Assembly: GCA_023053545.1 (NCBI GenBank) | Contig: JAKZAN010000004.1 | Span: forward strand, 806,001-870,000 | Source: Lepidurus packardi | Taxonomy: Eukaryota > Arthropoda > Branchiopoda > Notostraca > Triopsidae | Direction of reading: 5' to 3' | DNA: 64,000 bases | Part shown: positions 53,589 to 64,000 of the stretch, piece after piece | How the letters are laid out: each line of letters opens with the position of its first letter | Position numbering within the stretch: the first letter of the stretch is position 1 | Translations under genes and position numbers: made by a program | Notes under the pieces: model-generated | Told to the model about the DNA's origin: nothing | Databases searched by the model: none | The model's input: the letters and a program-made list of their open reading frames with translations, nothing else

Positions 53589-54599
53589 AACCTAGTGTGG
53601 AAGATTCCGTCAGGATTTTCTCGTGTACCTTCTTTACTTTGTCAAACCCCTGACCCTCGTCCTGAACCTCCACCCCCTCCCCCTTCCGATCCTATTCCTG
53701 ACCCTCCCCCTGATGTACCGCCCAACACTCGTCCCAACCCCAAAAGATTTTTACGTTACTCTCACCTGTACCAGCAATTCTCTTCGCACTCAGCTTCAAT
53801 CCCTTTTGGATTAACTGCAAGGCGTCATTACAATAAGATCCAGTACCCGTTTCCCGTTCCTTTCTTGAACTCCGAGCCGATGTACCCTTTTGTGTACTAT
53901 TACGAAGGCACCGTGGATCTGAGTAGCAATTTCAAAGAAATACCCAAGCCGTCACGCAAGCCTGCCTCTGAAAGGGAATCAACGGACAAACCTACCGAAG
54001 ACCCTCCCCCGTATGGCCCTAAGAATCCCTACCCGAAACCCCACCAGGCTGCAGTTCAGCCTGATGAAAATGCACAACCTTGGCAAGAGCAAAATCAGTT
54101 GGACGTGCCACCCCCGGACATAGACACGCCCTTGAAGCCGATACCGGAAGTAGCAGGCCAAAACAAAGATCTCGAGCGGTCTTCACCTCTCTCGGAGAAC
54201 GTTTCAGAACATGCGGGTCTCAAGCCGCTACAACCTCTCAAATCACCCTCCTATCAACAAAAACGGCACATGAGCTACAAACCGGGTGACGCGCCGCCCA
54301 AGCCGCCAATACACCCAGCGATTCCCAACGACCCGACCTCGCCATTGGTCGTCGAACCCACGCATCCACCGCCCGACGAACCGCCGGAAATCCCAGCGTC
54401 GCCGTACAATCATCCCGAGATTCCTGGCATGGAGGGGGAGCCTGAAGTGCGTTACGATAGTCCCGAGATTCCTCCACCGACTCAAGATCCTGTAGACCAG
54501 GCTCGCTGCGCCCAAAAAGACTCGTGGGGTAAAAAAGACGAGCCTGTACCTAATCCTACATCGGGCGAAAAACTTGCTACTCCGGGTCCTTGGGCTTGA
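53589..54599 (+). CDS. Proline-rich protein, last exon (function unknown)
   Basis: A single long exon of 337 codons preceded by a good acceptor (TTTTTTCTTTACAG at 53588). No ATG occurs before about codon 98, so at least one upstream exon is missing from my reading. Composition is dominated by Pro, Glu and Asp with repeated PEIP, PPxxP and DPPP patterns, plus one more ordered region (RFLRYSHLYQQFSSHS to NSEPMYPFVYYYEGT). No domain recognised. AATAAA follows the stop. Low complexity but a sustained frame with sensible codon use argues for a real gene, perhaps structural or scaffold-like. Confidence 0.6.
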   Translation, partial: NLVWKIPSGFSRVPSLLCQTPDPRPEPPPPPPSDPIPDPPPDVPPNTRPNPKRFLRYSHLYQQFSSHSASIPFGLTARRHYNKIQYPFPVPFLNSEPMYPFVYYYEGTVDLSSNFKEIPKPSRKPASERESTDKPTEDPPPYGPKNPYPKPHQAAVQPDENAQPWQEQNQLDVPPPDIDTPLKPIPEVAGQNKDLERSSPLSENVSEHAGLKPLQPLKSPSYQQKRHMSYKPGDAPPKPPIHPAIPNDPTSPLVVEPTHPPPDEPPEIPASPYNHPEIPGMEGEPEVRYDSPEIPPPTQDPVDQARCAQKDSWGKKDEPVPNPTSGEKLATPGPWA

Positions 54600-54632
54600 T
54601 CTCCAGAATTTGAACATTTAAAAATTTTTTAC

Positions 54633-54638
54633 AATAAA
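54633..54638 (+). terminator. Polyadenylation signal AATAAA
   Basis: Lies 34 bases after the stop of the proline-rich gene and is followed by a T-rich tract. Position and sequence are canonical. Confidence 0.65.
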
Positions 54639-54659
54639 ATCTTTTTTTTTTTTTTTTGG

Positions 54660-55610
54660 GTGGACCGGGGTTAAATTAATTGGTCAAAGAAGCAGAGTGC
54701 GAAGCTCGCATTACTGGTTTTAAAAGTTGGTATTTTTGTACGCGTATAATTTTTTAAAAAATGGTCTTCGATCATTAGTGTAGAATAGAGGAATACAGTT
54801 TTGCAAAAATGTTTTTATTCTTGGAATCTTCGTAAAGTCAAAGTAGTTCATTTGAAGGCGCCATTTGCGATTGCTGTACATAAGGATGAAAAGAAATTTT
54901 CGTGAAGACAAGAAAGTCGAAATGCAAAAAAATTTACTTTATGTACTTAAATGTACTTTATACATAAAAGTAATTTAGTTGCTTGTTTTCGTTCAAATTT
55001 TTTTTATGTCTATAACTTAAAAAAACTTAATTTTTTTTTACGTCTGTGGTCCTTGGATGATTTTGGCCGGGGTTATTTTGCTATTAGTGTTGTAATTTGT
55101 TGTAGAATGTTTTGCAGAGTTCGTGAAATGCAAGGGCCCAAAGGCACTGATAGGTAGAATGGGGAGGAGCAAGAATTGGGGGCGCGGTTTTGTATGAAAA
55201 CGTAACAAAACTCGGTAGGGGGCGTAAAGTGCAGGGTTTGAATCCCATGGAAGCCCTTATGGTAGTTTTGTTTTTCGGGATACACGAATATTTCAAGAGA
55301 TCAGAAAAATGAGCAGGATGATTCTACAGCTTTCATCAAAATGCTAAAAACTTAAAAAAAATGCAGTACCGAGAAAAAACAAAACCCAAGAGAGGCAAAG
55401 GGATGATCTAATGAGGGCTGGGGGTGGGATGCTGGGGTGGAGTTTGTAACACAGGCAGCGTTTTTCTGCTTGTCATCAAAGTGGGGGGGGGGGGGGGGGG
55501 CTGGAAGGTAACAAAATAATCAGTCATGTATGTTCAGTGTCCGATTGCAAAAGAAGCTGCAAATGTGCGTGACTGTTTGGCCCTGTGTTGATCTCACGTG
55601 ACCTGATGAG
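54660..55610. other. Intergenic, no gene seen
   Basis: AT-rich with poly-T runs and an 18-20 G run near 55483-55501 that could form a quadruplex or reflect sequencing uncertainty. Confidence 0.5.
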
Positions 55611-55696
55611 TTAGATGATCCCGTTACGCTCGGCGAGTTTGACATCCACTTGAAGGTCAACAATTGCGACGCTGTTGGTGATGCCCCACTCAAAAC
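55611..55696 (-). pseudogene. Possible orphan terminal exon
   Basis: Behind a good acceptor (TTTTTTGCTTTAG, reading on the - strand) the frame GFEWGITNSVAIVDLQVDVK continues through LAERNGII to a stop. The amphipathic, protein-like sequence suggests the last exon of a gene whose upstream exons were displaced by the repeat at 55790-56900. I do not recognise the protein. Confidence 0.3.
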
Positions 55697-55789
55697 CTAA
55701 AGCAAAAAAGATCAATTAATCTACAGATTCTCTTAGACAAAACGAGAGCCGCGTTCATTTGGTACGTTCCACTTAAACTTAGACTAGCC

Positions 55790-56900
55790 AAACGTGTTAT
55801 TGTATACCTTGTTTAAACAGTATAACTCACAGCACCAAATGATCGTCAAATTGTCTTTTTCTTTAAGGAGATACGTCCACTTTCTCTGTACCTCTACCTT
55901 CAGAAATTGCTACGCAATCTTGATACCGTCAACCTTTAGTGGGCAACGAAGGATTGTCAGCGAATGGTGGGCTATTTCATATTAATCGAAAACTTAAGTA
56001 ATTCTGACAGGAAGTCTCTAACATCTGCAGATTCTAACGCGCATGAGAGCATGTAACTTACTGAAGTGAGTAGGCCCGCAGCGGACAATGGCAGTAGCGG
56101 AAGAAAAGGTATATTTCTTGCGAAATTCTACAATACTTTCTTTCACATTTGTAACAATTCATAGGCAACAGAAATAGTATCACCGGAAGTTATCGGCAGT
56201 TAGTAACCCACATGTTGGAACTGAAACATATGGCATAAGAAATGAAGCAGCAACTGTCGCGTATTGAAGAAGGCAACGCGCCTGCCCAAATTCAAGTATT
56301 GCCTACAATGGAAAATTTGTCTGTCCAGACGCTTGACGAATTCATAACATTAGAAAGGAATTTACAGAGCGGAAAACTGTAAAAAACCTTGGTAAGTTTT
56401 AGTAACATTTCTTGAATGCACGTTTAAACAATATTTCTAAATATAGTAAAAAAAATCAAATTCGATGCTTCATTCCTCATAGATATCCACAATTCGACTT
56501 ATTGGCGGAAAGGCCAATGAAAATGCGGTGAGGAACGCATGGAAAGCAGTCTGGAAGGAGTACAATTGGAAAGGCAGGCGTCACAGCGGGCGGAAAGTGA
56601 ACAAGCCAGGAATCAGAGATTCCATCGTCTGCCAATTAACACAAAGTAAGTGGTTTTTATACGTAAACCTTTTACCTATTTCACGAAATTGTGGAATCTA
56701 CTTTTGCCCTGCGCGCAAACCCCAAATTCAAACATTTCGAGGACACATTCAAAAATATCACGTGCTCCTTCCTAATCAGGAAGGAGCACGTGACAATAAA
56801 CGCTTGCAGAGGACAATAGCACGTTTAAAAGGCGTTAAATAAGCGTACGTTTGCATCTAAACGTCTAGAGTAACACTTAGAAAACGGGCGTGTGCTACTT
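55790..56900 (+). pseudogene. DUF4806-type gene remnant, copy 2
   Basis: Pieces separated by likely introns: 56245-56390 (a helix with QIQVLPTMENLSVQTLDEF) and 56480-56645 (IRLIGGKANENAVRNAWKAV, YNWKGRRHSGRK), which follow the DUF4806 pattern of a GG motif, a basic helix and NW-x-GR. Such genes are often transposon-associated. The frame is lost between parts. The 5' and 3' portions are shared with 47841-48530, in the same orientation. It contains a 14-base perfect inverted pair around 56770-56792 (GTGCTCCTTCCT / AGGAAGGAGCAC). Confidence 0.55.
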
Positions 56901-56993
56901 GGGTTGAGAGCTATAGTTTCGATTTTGGCCCTAAGACGGATCCAGCGAGGCAAATCTCCAATCAAGATTAGGGCGCCTCAGGGCTGCCATATA

Positions 56994-59205
56994 CCACAGT
57001 ATAAAGGTTTTCACAGTATGGTAAATGGGGGTATCTTCGAATGTAAAGGGATTAAGACGACTTTCTCGGTCTCAAGAGGATGTGGGGGTAACAAGAAACA
57101 TAGGAGGGATGGATTCCCAGACTGTGCCATGTACCCTCATGTAGGCATTCCTAATCTACTAGAAAAAGGGTTCGAGAAGAGAACAAAACATTCACAAAAC
57201 GGGGGACTGGTACCTTTCTCTCGGGCACTCTAGGGAGTTTTGGGCTGACGTAGGGTCCTACCGGCAACGCGCGCATTTGAAAGTGTTTTTGGAAAAATGC
57301 CTATGCTATTTTTTGGTAATAAGTCTTAGTTCGAGTTAGGATTTACTATACACTTAAAGAAGAAAATGTAGCTGTAGCAGAAAGAGCCGTAGTTAAACGT
57401 GTTAAGAAAAATACTAAACTTGCAAAAGTTAGTAACATTTAGGAATAGTTGTAAAGTACCAATGTAATGGATAACTCGTATATAGAAATAAATAGTCATA
57501 ACAACAGATATAGACATTAATATACATGGGTATTTTGTAGTATATGGGTTAAACCTGTATACTATAAAACACCTATGTATGGGTTGCAGAAGAGACTGCC
57601 TCCTCGTGGTGCAACCTGGGTAACGCGAAATAGTCTATAATGTGTATACGTGTTGTGCTTTGACCTAGTTAATTCATCTTTTATTTTAAGCTCACATAGT
57701 TTAAAGCAATAGACTTAAATTATCCTCATTATGACCTTTTTATACGTCATTATGAGGTTTGCGAATGTACCAACAGTATAGAGGTTTCACAGTATGCTAA
57801 CAGGGCTATCTTCCAATGTTAAGGTTTTCTGACGATCTTCTCTGCTCTTTCTGCTACAGCTACATTTTCTTCTTTTAAGTGTATAGTAAATGTTAGTGAC
57901 GTGACAATATTACGGATAAGAATAACCAAAAGTAACAGCAATTTTAATACTTGGAATGTTTATTTGCCCCATTTGCTATTGGGGTTTTTTAATCCAGAAA
58001 GTATGTTCCAACAATTCACTAGCAATCGGTATAAAAATAAAAATCGCCGGAAAAACGGCAAAATCTCGCATTATTGAGCTGTCTTTCAAACTGTTTGGTA
58101 AAACGATTACTAACATTTTCCCACCAAGAACACCAGACGTGCAGGTTATTTCCTTAGCACACGGTTTGGACATTTCAACCGCAAACTTTATGTAATTGAT
58201 TGTTTAATGAGTTCTCGGCAACTTTTCAGTACTTTATTTCATAAATCCTTTGTCACCTACAACGCCGTTGGGAGATGCTTCCAGGTAACCCAAAGATGCA
58301 TCCACAGTATAGAGGTTTACACAGTATGGTAACAGGGCTATCTTCGAATGTTAAGGTTTTCTGACGACCTTCTCGGTCCCCAGAGTAATATTCAGGTAAA
58401 AGGCCAGAAGACGAAAGGATACATTCGCAAACCTCCCAGTGCAGTTCCAAAAAGGTCACGACGGTTTACAAAGCGCGTAATTTAAATCTATTGCTTTAAA
58501 CTATGTGAGCTTAAAATAAAAGATGAATTAACTAGGTCAAAGCACAACACGTATACACATTATAGACTATTTCGCGTTACCCAGGTTGCACCACGTGGAG
58601 GCAGTCTATTTTTCAACCCATACATAGGTGTTTTATAGTATACAGGTTTAACCCATATACTACAAAATACCCATGTATATTAATGTCTATATGTGTTGTT
58701 ATGACTATTTATGTCTATATACGAGTTATCCATTACATTGGTACTTTACAACTATTCCTAAATGTTACTAACTTTTGCAAGTTTAGTATTTTTCTTAACA
58801 CGTTTAGCTACGGCTCTTTCTGCTACAGCTACATTTTCTTCTTTAAGTGTATAGTAAATCCTAACTCGAACGAACAAATTTAAAAAATAATCAACTGTTT
58901 TTGTCCAAAAACACTTCCAAATGCGCGCGTTGCCGGTAGGACCGTACGTCAGCCGAAAACTCCCTAGAGTGCCCGAGAGAAAGGTCACCAGTCCCCCGTT
59001 TTGTGAATGTTTTGTTCTGTTCTCGAACCCTTTTTCTAGTAGATTAGGAATGCCTACATGGGGGTACATGGGCACAGTCTGTGAATCCATCCCTAATATA
59101 AGCCTTCGTACCCTCACATCCTCTTGGGACCGAGAGATTTGTCAGAAAACCTTAACATTGGAAGGATACCCCTGTTACCATACTGTGCAAACCTCTATAC
59201 TGTGG
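56994..59205. repeat. 2.2 kb inverted-repeat element (CACAGTATA family)
   Basis: Arms 56994-57722 and 58478-59205 (729 and 728 bases) are reverse complements, ending CCACAGTATANAGG. The 755-base centre contains further partial copies of the same terminus in + orientation (near 57770-57893 and 58299-58480), so this is a composite of nested or rearranged copies. Relatives occur at 53039-53447. No frame in the arms has recognisable coding content. Confidence 0.88.
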
Positions 59206-60159
59206 ATGCACCCAAAATTCTGTCGGGACTACGTTTTTTTTCTTTCATAACTTTGCCTGTCATTTGTCTAATTGGCCAACTCATAATGAGTACCCTCCGA
59301 GCTCCAGTGCTAGCATGTAGTACAGCAGTACCCCGAAGCTACGCGATAGGTGGGACCGACGGAGACCGCGTAAGCTAGCTTCAAGAGCAATAGACTACAA
59401 CACAGCATATTGATATGTTGATGGATTTTTATTGTACACATTATCCTAAGAACAGGAAAATGTATTTCAAATTTTTCTGGCTAGCCCTTTCCGGCTTATT
59501 CACTTCCGAAGTTTTGGCATTTTCTCACCACGAGAGCTGTTACGTAGGGTTCGTGACAGGCTTGGCCTACGAGCGCTTTGTTATTCACTGGAGATGTTAG
59601 ACTTCTTCTGTGCTTAGTAGTTTTAGTGAAAAAATGGCAAGTAAGCTGCCATCGAAGACGAATCCTAAATATACACTGGTAGCTCGTGTGCTGCTTATGA
59701 TTTTAGCAACTATGTTACTGCTGGTGTAGGGATGCGTAGATTCCCAAAAGACGCAGATAGAAGACTAAATGGGTTTTGCAAGTGCAAAGGGCCAGAGCTG
59801 ATTTTGTGGAACCGAAAAATAAACGGGTGTCTCTCTATGTGTCGGTGTCGGGTGTCACTCTCTCACTGAACCGGTAACAGGGCCGAATTTCAAGTGCCTG
59901 ATTCGAGTGTTCAAACAAAGAAAATTATAGACTAAAACGGACAGTCGGATACGTTATGCATGCAAGACTGTATTTTATACCCACAACCAACTGGATGTTG
60001 AAAAATTATTCCGAAACATATTGCGTTACCCACTATAGATTATACTACAGTATAGGTAACGTAATCAGCAGCAATACCACAGAGATTCACACCACGTTGT
60101 ATAAGCATATAACCTTCGGGGAAAATAATAAGAAATAAATTACTTACTGTTCCTTTCAT
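59206..60159. other. Intergenic region downstream of cathepsin gene
   Basis: The terminal cathepsin exon would be expected here but I do not find it. There is a 31-codon hydrophobic frame (59636 onwards, MASKLPSKTNPKYTLVARVL) with no support beyond its ATG. Confidence 0.5.
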
Positions 60160-62933
60160 TTACATAAGAGTTTTACCGCTTGATCCCCAGGTCGTTCCCC
60201 AGGAGTTCTTGATTTTCCAGTAATCAAACCTATTCAAGGTACCGTAACCGACAAGAAGTACGGCATGGTTTGGATAATTTGTGCATTGTTCGTCGGTATA
60301 GACTCCATTCCTAATTTTTTTAAAACGAAATTTATTTGTCTTAAATTCATAATGAAAATAAAACTATACTTGTATAGTTGGAAACTGTATCGGCCAGCGT
60401 CAATATCGACATGCACTGGTCCCTGGGCTTGGGCAAATGTACTCATCAACAACGTCTCATTATTCCGAAGTAACAACTTTTTGTAGGATGTAACGTTGCC
60501 AACTTGCATGGCCGTCGTAAACTTACAAGTTCCGTCCTTTCGTGTGAAAGCGAAGAATAATAGGTTAATTGTCACTTTTAAAACTTTACGGCGAATAGTT
60601 TGACTTTTTAACCGTTACCTGTGCTGTATAAGGATATGCAGCGTCGGTAGCAATTCCACGGGCTCCCTTTATCAAGTAATCATAGCTGTAGCCTTCACGG
60701 CCACCAGAGCAACCCATGTTATTGTAAGCCCAGCTGCAGTCAACAATTTGCTGCTCACTGAAGGTTCTGTTGATGCCTGATTTCTTGCAATTGTAGAACC
60801 TATTCGTACAAAAAACGTGCCAATTATTGAATTAGTTTTGGGCTATAAAATCTTGTAGGCATACTCGAGAGCAGCAACAACTGAAAAGGCATAGCACGAA
60901 CCGCAATCTCCCTGATCTTTCACGGGAGTCATACAACGGTTCGTACTGTAGTCAACCTGGAAGATATGAAACAAAGCGGTTCAAAAAGTGAAAGATGTGA
61001 GCAGGGCTTTCCGACAACTTTACCATGTAAGGCTGACGGACATCGACGAAGGAGTCAAAATCAATTGACTCACCCAGACGAGATTCATTTAGGGGCTCAT
61101 TCGGCTTTCGAACGACCCCGCATCTAGTGCGTCTGTACTCTTCTTCATCCAAGTCGGAGAGCGTGTTGTGAGCCAGCGTGTATGTCTCCAGTCCAGCGGC
61201 CTGCCGTGAGTTGTGTTCCTCAATGAATTTATGGTTTTTCTCGAAGTTCATTCGGGACTTGGCTTCATGCTCCTTGTTTTTGTAATTCTTTCCGTGCTTT
61301 TCCTGCAATTGAATAAAGGAAATTAGATTATAACCTTATATAATATAAATATAACCTTCACTAAATGTATACCTCAATTTGTGATTTGGCCAGTTAATTT
61401 AACATACTACACCTAATACCTTTATCTACACCCACTTCCCTTCTCGCCCTCCCAATTTGTTATTAAGTTTTATAGACTAAATCATGTAAGGTCATTCATA
61501 AATAAACAAGTTAGGCATCAGGATTTTAAACCTACACCCGCTATTTGAAAACGTCGAGTACTTTAATTTACGTAAAATATTGTTGATTTGTTCAACACGT
61601 TCTCCGGATTTAGTTACCAACGTACGTAATGTATCCCGGAGTTAAAAATTTACACTAATGTGTCACTGTCTAACAATGCATTTTTATTTTTTTCAGCTGG
61701 TGGAGTGAAAGTGCAAGTTTTAACGTTTCTCATCAACTTTCGTTGATGAGAATCGTTAACCTAACCTAATCTAACCTAAGCAAACCTATAACCTAACCTC
61801 TAACCTAAGCTAACCTAACCTATCCTAACCTATCCTAACCTAAACTAATTCATTTCCAATCCAACAACAATTTTCAACTCGAGTTACACCCATTTGTCAT
61901 TCTTTTTCCGGAGAACGTTTTGCAACAATAATACACACTAGCGTTAATTTTATCTCCGAGTTCCGAAACTGGAGAACCTGTTGGATCTGTTTTTGGTCAA
62001 AACTGTGCCATCTAACGGGCACATTATCGACTATTTCTGACCATTTAAATATTTCTGATTTTTTTTTTTTATAAAGGTTATTATTACTCTTAAACAAACT
62101 TTCTATTGATCTTATTATTGGTAGAGAAAAGGAAAAAAACAAAATTACACCACTTCTATTAGTTTAGTATCTTTAAGGTAGTCTACTAGACAGTTTCTTA
62201 ACTTATATTGTCGTTCTGGTTCAATTTTCCCTAATACATTTTCCATGTTAAAGGTTACTCCGATCTGTTCTACTCTTCTCCATTTTTCTCTTTCGTATCC
62301 GTATGATGGGCAGTACAGCAACCTGTGTTCCACTGTGTCTGTTTGTTCCCTACAGTTTTCACATATATCTGTGTCTTTAAGCTTAAGTCTCTTCATCCAC
62401 CAACCCACCTTTGCATGATGTTACGTGTAAGTTTGATGTTTAGGTTGTGCAAAGCCTACACTTACAACTACAGATGGCGTCTTATTTTCTTCCTCTTCTT
62501 GTGATTTGCCCCGGCCCGGCTCGATTTGATTGTTTACTGCTAGTAAACCTCTGAACACTTTAGGTCATACGTGCTTAGTGAGATTAACGAGTCAAGAACT
62601 TCTTTTCCAGTGTTTCTCTGTCTTTTGCGTTTGTCAGACTTAGGGTGAAATTAATTGAAAATGTCAGTGCTTAACGAGTGTGAAATAATTGCCAATGAAT
62701 TAATACGTGCAATAGAAACAACAATGAATCCTTATGCAGACAGTAAATCTCACATGGAAGCCTACGTTTTGTGTGAAAACTGTGCTTTTCCTGCAATTGA
62801 ATAAAGGGAAATTAGATTGCAATCAAAACTTTAGGTTTTAATTTGTTACCTTGAATTCCTTCCACGCTTTGTCGGTATCAGCCAAAACTGCCAGGACCAA
62901 GCAAGCTAGTGCGAAAGCAAGTACAACCTGCAT
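60160..62933 (-). CDS. Cathepsin L-like cysteine protease, 3' end missing
   Basis: Exons 62850-62933, 61024-61302, 60865-60956, 60619-60799, 60370-60536 and 60160-60310. Signal peptide [18 protein letters not shown]; pro-region with ERFNIN spacing ([20 protein letters not shown]). The mature enzyme has Gln and Cys in [21 protein letters not shown], His in [12 protein letters not shown] and Asn in [11 protein letters not shown]. Reading then goes GSSGKTLM-stop, whereas family members continue about 25 residues to GIA..YP. GTAAAA at that point is a likely donor, so the final exon is lost or unrecognised. It digests protein in lysosome or gut lumen. Intron 1 (1.5 kb) is enlarged by insertions. 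Confidence 0.88.
61593..61983 (-). mobile_element. Small TIR element with internal TTAGG array, copy 2
   Basis: Same ends as copy 1 (CAACACGTTCTCC and GGAGAACCTGTTG), array of CCTAA repeats at 61757-61850 and a perfect 10-bp stem hairpin (arms TCTCATCAAC, loop TTTC) at 61728-61751. Flanks GATTTGTT and GATCTGTT form an 8 bp near-perfect target duplication, compatible with hAT or P-type mobilisation. It lies in cathepsin intron 1. Confidence 0.85.
62145..62408 (-). pseudogene. Non-LTR retrotransposon ORF2 C-terminal tail
   Basis: [20 protein letters not shown] is the Cys/His motif found after reverse transcriptase in many non-LTR elements, followed by about 40 residues to a stop. Nothing of the RT core is left, as expected for 5'-truncated copies. 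It sits in cathepsin intron 1. Confidence 0.65.
62661..62804 (+). pseudogene. Possible exportin-5 first-exon fragment
   Basis: ATG then [20 protein letters not shown] and [16 protein letters not shown], which by eye resembles the N terminus of exportin-5-type karyopherins. After about codon 39 the frame runs into cathepsin intron sequence and stops. About 200 bases upstream look like a 5' UTR and promoter of different composition. If right, it is a gene fragment moved into the intron; confidence is limited because the segment is short. Confidence 0.35.
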
Positions 62934-62967
62934 GATTACACAGGTTCTTCAGTTGTCGTCAAAGGTA

Positions 62968-63006
62968 TAACGATGCCATTTGGGATCTCGCAGAGCTCCT
63001 TTTATG
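62968..63006 (-). promoter_or_regulatory. TATA-like box of the cathepsin gene
   Basis: On the - strand CATAAAAGGAG lies about 70 bases before the ATG; 30 bases downstream GGCATCGTT could be the start. The 5' leader would then be about 40 bases. Confidence 0.5.
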
Positions 63007-64000
63007 TTCACGCTGAAAATGCCAGTGATGTCGCCGCTAGTACTTAATTTGATGAACCAGACGGTAAACACAGAGCAGGCGGACATTTTTCCTTCTTACT
63101 ATACCTGACTAATGGTTTACTTCGCGCAGCTGCTCGGCCAACTGTGCACACATGAGTGTGTGCATGTGTCTAAGTCTCCTTTAATTTAATCTAAATTCAA
63201 TTTAATTTATTCCATTCTACTTGGTGTACTTAACTGTATATTATCGATGAGCAAATTTTGACAACTGTCTGCGTAACGTTTTATTATTCTTAATCTATAT
63301 TGAAAGAAAGTGATGGTAGGACAAAATACATTGAAGATTTTGTGTAGTATATGAACTAATCACATTGTGTAATACGTAATGTAATCTTGATTGCAAGGTT
63401 GACTGATGTAGATATCCTGACTCTGTAGTAATAAGGGTTCAAATATGCCAATGTTTAAATGATTTACCTGTTTTCCTGCTTTCCGGAATAATTCTTGCTC
63501 CATTTCAGTTAGATTAGGACTACTGTTCCGGAGGTCAGATTAATTGTCGAGAGTCAACCCCATTGTGACCGAACCTTGACGTTTTCTGCTTAATTGGGAA
63601 CGTTGCTTCTTCTTCTGCCGGGGAAGTTGCAGATACATTTATTTGGTGACGAAAAAAGGAGCTTTGGCAAAACTCGAATTCGAGTTTTTTCGAAGTAATA
63701 GTCGTCGCACTCTCGAACTCTCGACAATCGTTTAATCGTTTATTTTATGACGATAAATAGTTAATTTTAGTTTCGTGCTTTCGTATGTGTGTTTGTTGGG
63801 TGGGAAAATTCAGAATTAGTCCTAAAGTTCTGTTTCTACTTCCCACCGTTTATATTCATATCGTCCAATGCGTCGTTCCACGCATATCAACTGTCCCATC
63901 TCTAAACTTTCTTATGAAAAATGATAAAAATCACTATTCTGAATCTTCGATAGCATATACAAACTATTAAAGGAGAGGAAATTACGACAACTTTAGAGCT
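63007..64000. other. Upstream intergenic region, no gene seen
   Basis: AT-rich sequence without recognisable gene, repeat or RNA. The longest frame (63785-63970) has no motif. Confidence 0.5.

Noticed and set aside
63785-63970. 61-codon frame at the right edge
   Set aside because: No motif, no splice or promoter support.
1-64000. tRNA or rRNA genes
   Set aside because: I looked for tRNA B-box-like GGTTCGAATCC motifs and rRNA-like blocks by eye and saw none with a matching A-box; a tRNAscan run would settle it.

Overview
The window is eukaryotic and most likely arthropod. Genes are split by short introns (about 50 to 70 bases), core promoters combine a TATA box with a TCAGT initiator, there are TTAGG-type repeats, and the transposon repertoire (mariner, hAT, PIF/Harbinger, ISL2EU, BEL/Pao, Gypsy-like LTRs) is the kind seen in crustaceans and insects. 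I lean towards a crustacean such as a branchiopod, but nothing here proves the species. A run of exactly 100 N at 3489-3588 is a scaffold join.

The left half (1-41.6 kb) is a repeat island. Bases 1-3462 are a near-identical inverted copy of 33572-37030. Both belong to a TIR-bounded element (best copy about 32365-38432) carrying an OTU-protease/C2H2 zinc-finger gene. Next come the 3' end of an LTR retroelement (3589-5527) and an endogenous Polinton/adintovirus-like viral gene block (about 5.6-20.1 kb): a basic core-like protein, a double-jelly-roll-type capsid gene, an adenain-like cysteine protease, and several genes I do not recognise. The capsid gene is split by an 8030 bp DNA transposon (6567-14596). 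It has 6 bp target duplications, TAT...ATA ends, an integrase-like DDE transposase and a SAM/HECT ubiquitin-ligase gene, and best fits the IS3EU superfamily. A complete ISL2EU transposon (20234-24532, AT target duplication, YqaJ nuclease plus THAP transposase) follows. Fragments of hAT, BEL/Pao and LTR elements, a 223 bp satellite, a myosin-V motor pseudogene between 672 bp direct repeats, the OTU element and a Harbinger element complete this half.

From 42 to 45 kb a hAT element with a perfect 8 bp target duplication contains a younger mariner whose transposase is intact.

The right half (45-64 kb) holds the ordinary host genes: a secreted pancreatic-type lipase (-), HOP2/PSMC3IP (-) divergent from a short-chain dehydrogenase (+) over a 177 bp shared promoter, a proline-rich protein (+) with no visible start exon, and a cathepsin L-like protease (-) that lacks its terminal exon. 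Between them lie two copies of a DUF4806-type gene remnant, a 2.2 kb inverted-repeat element, small TIR elements with internal TTAGG arrays, a non-LTR retrotransposon tail and what may be the first exon of an exportin-5 gene inside a cathepsin intron.

The host genes do not form a pathway. The connected systems are the viral morphogenesis genes and the two-gene transposons. Intron and exon borders were placed by eye from splice consensus and protein continuity, and family names come from motif recognition, not from a search.
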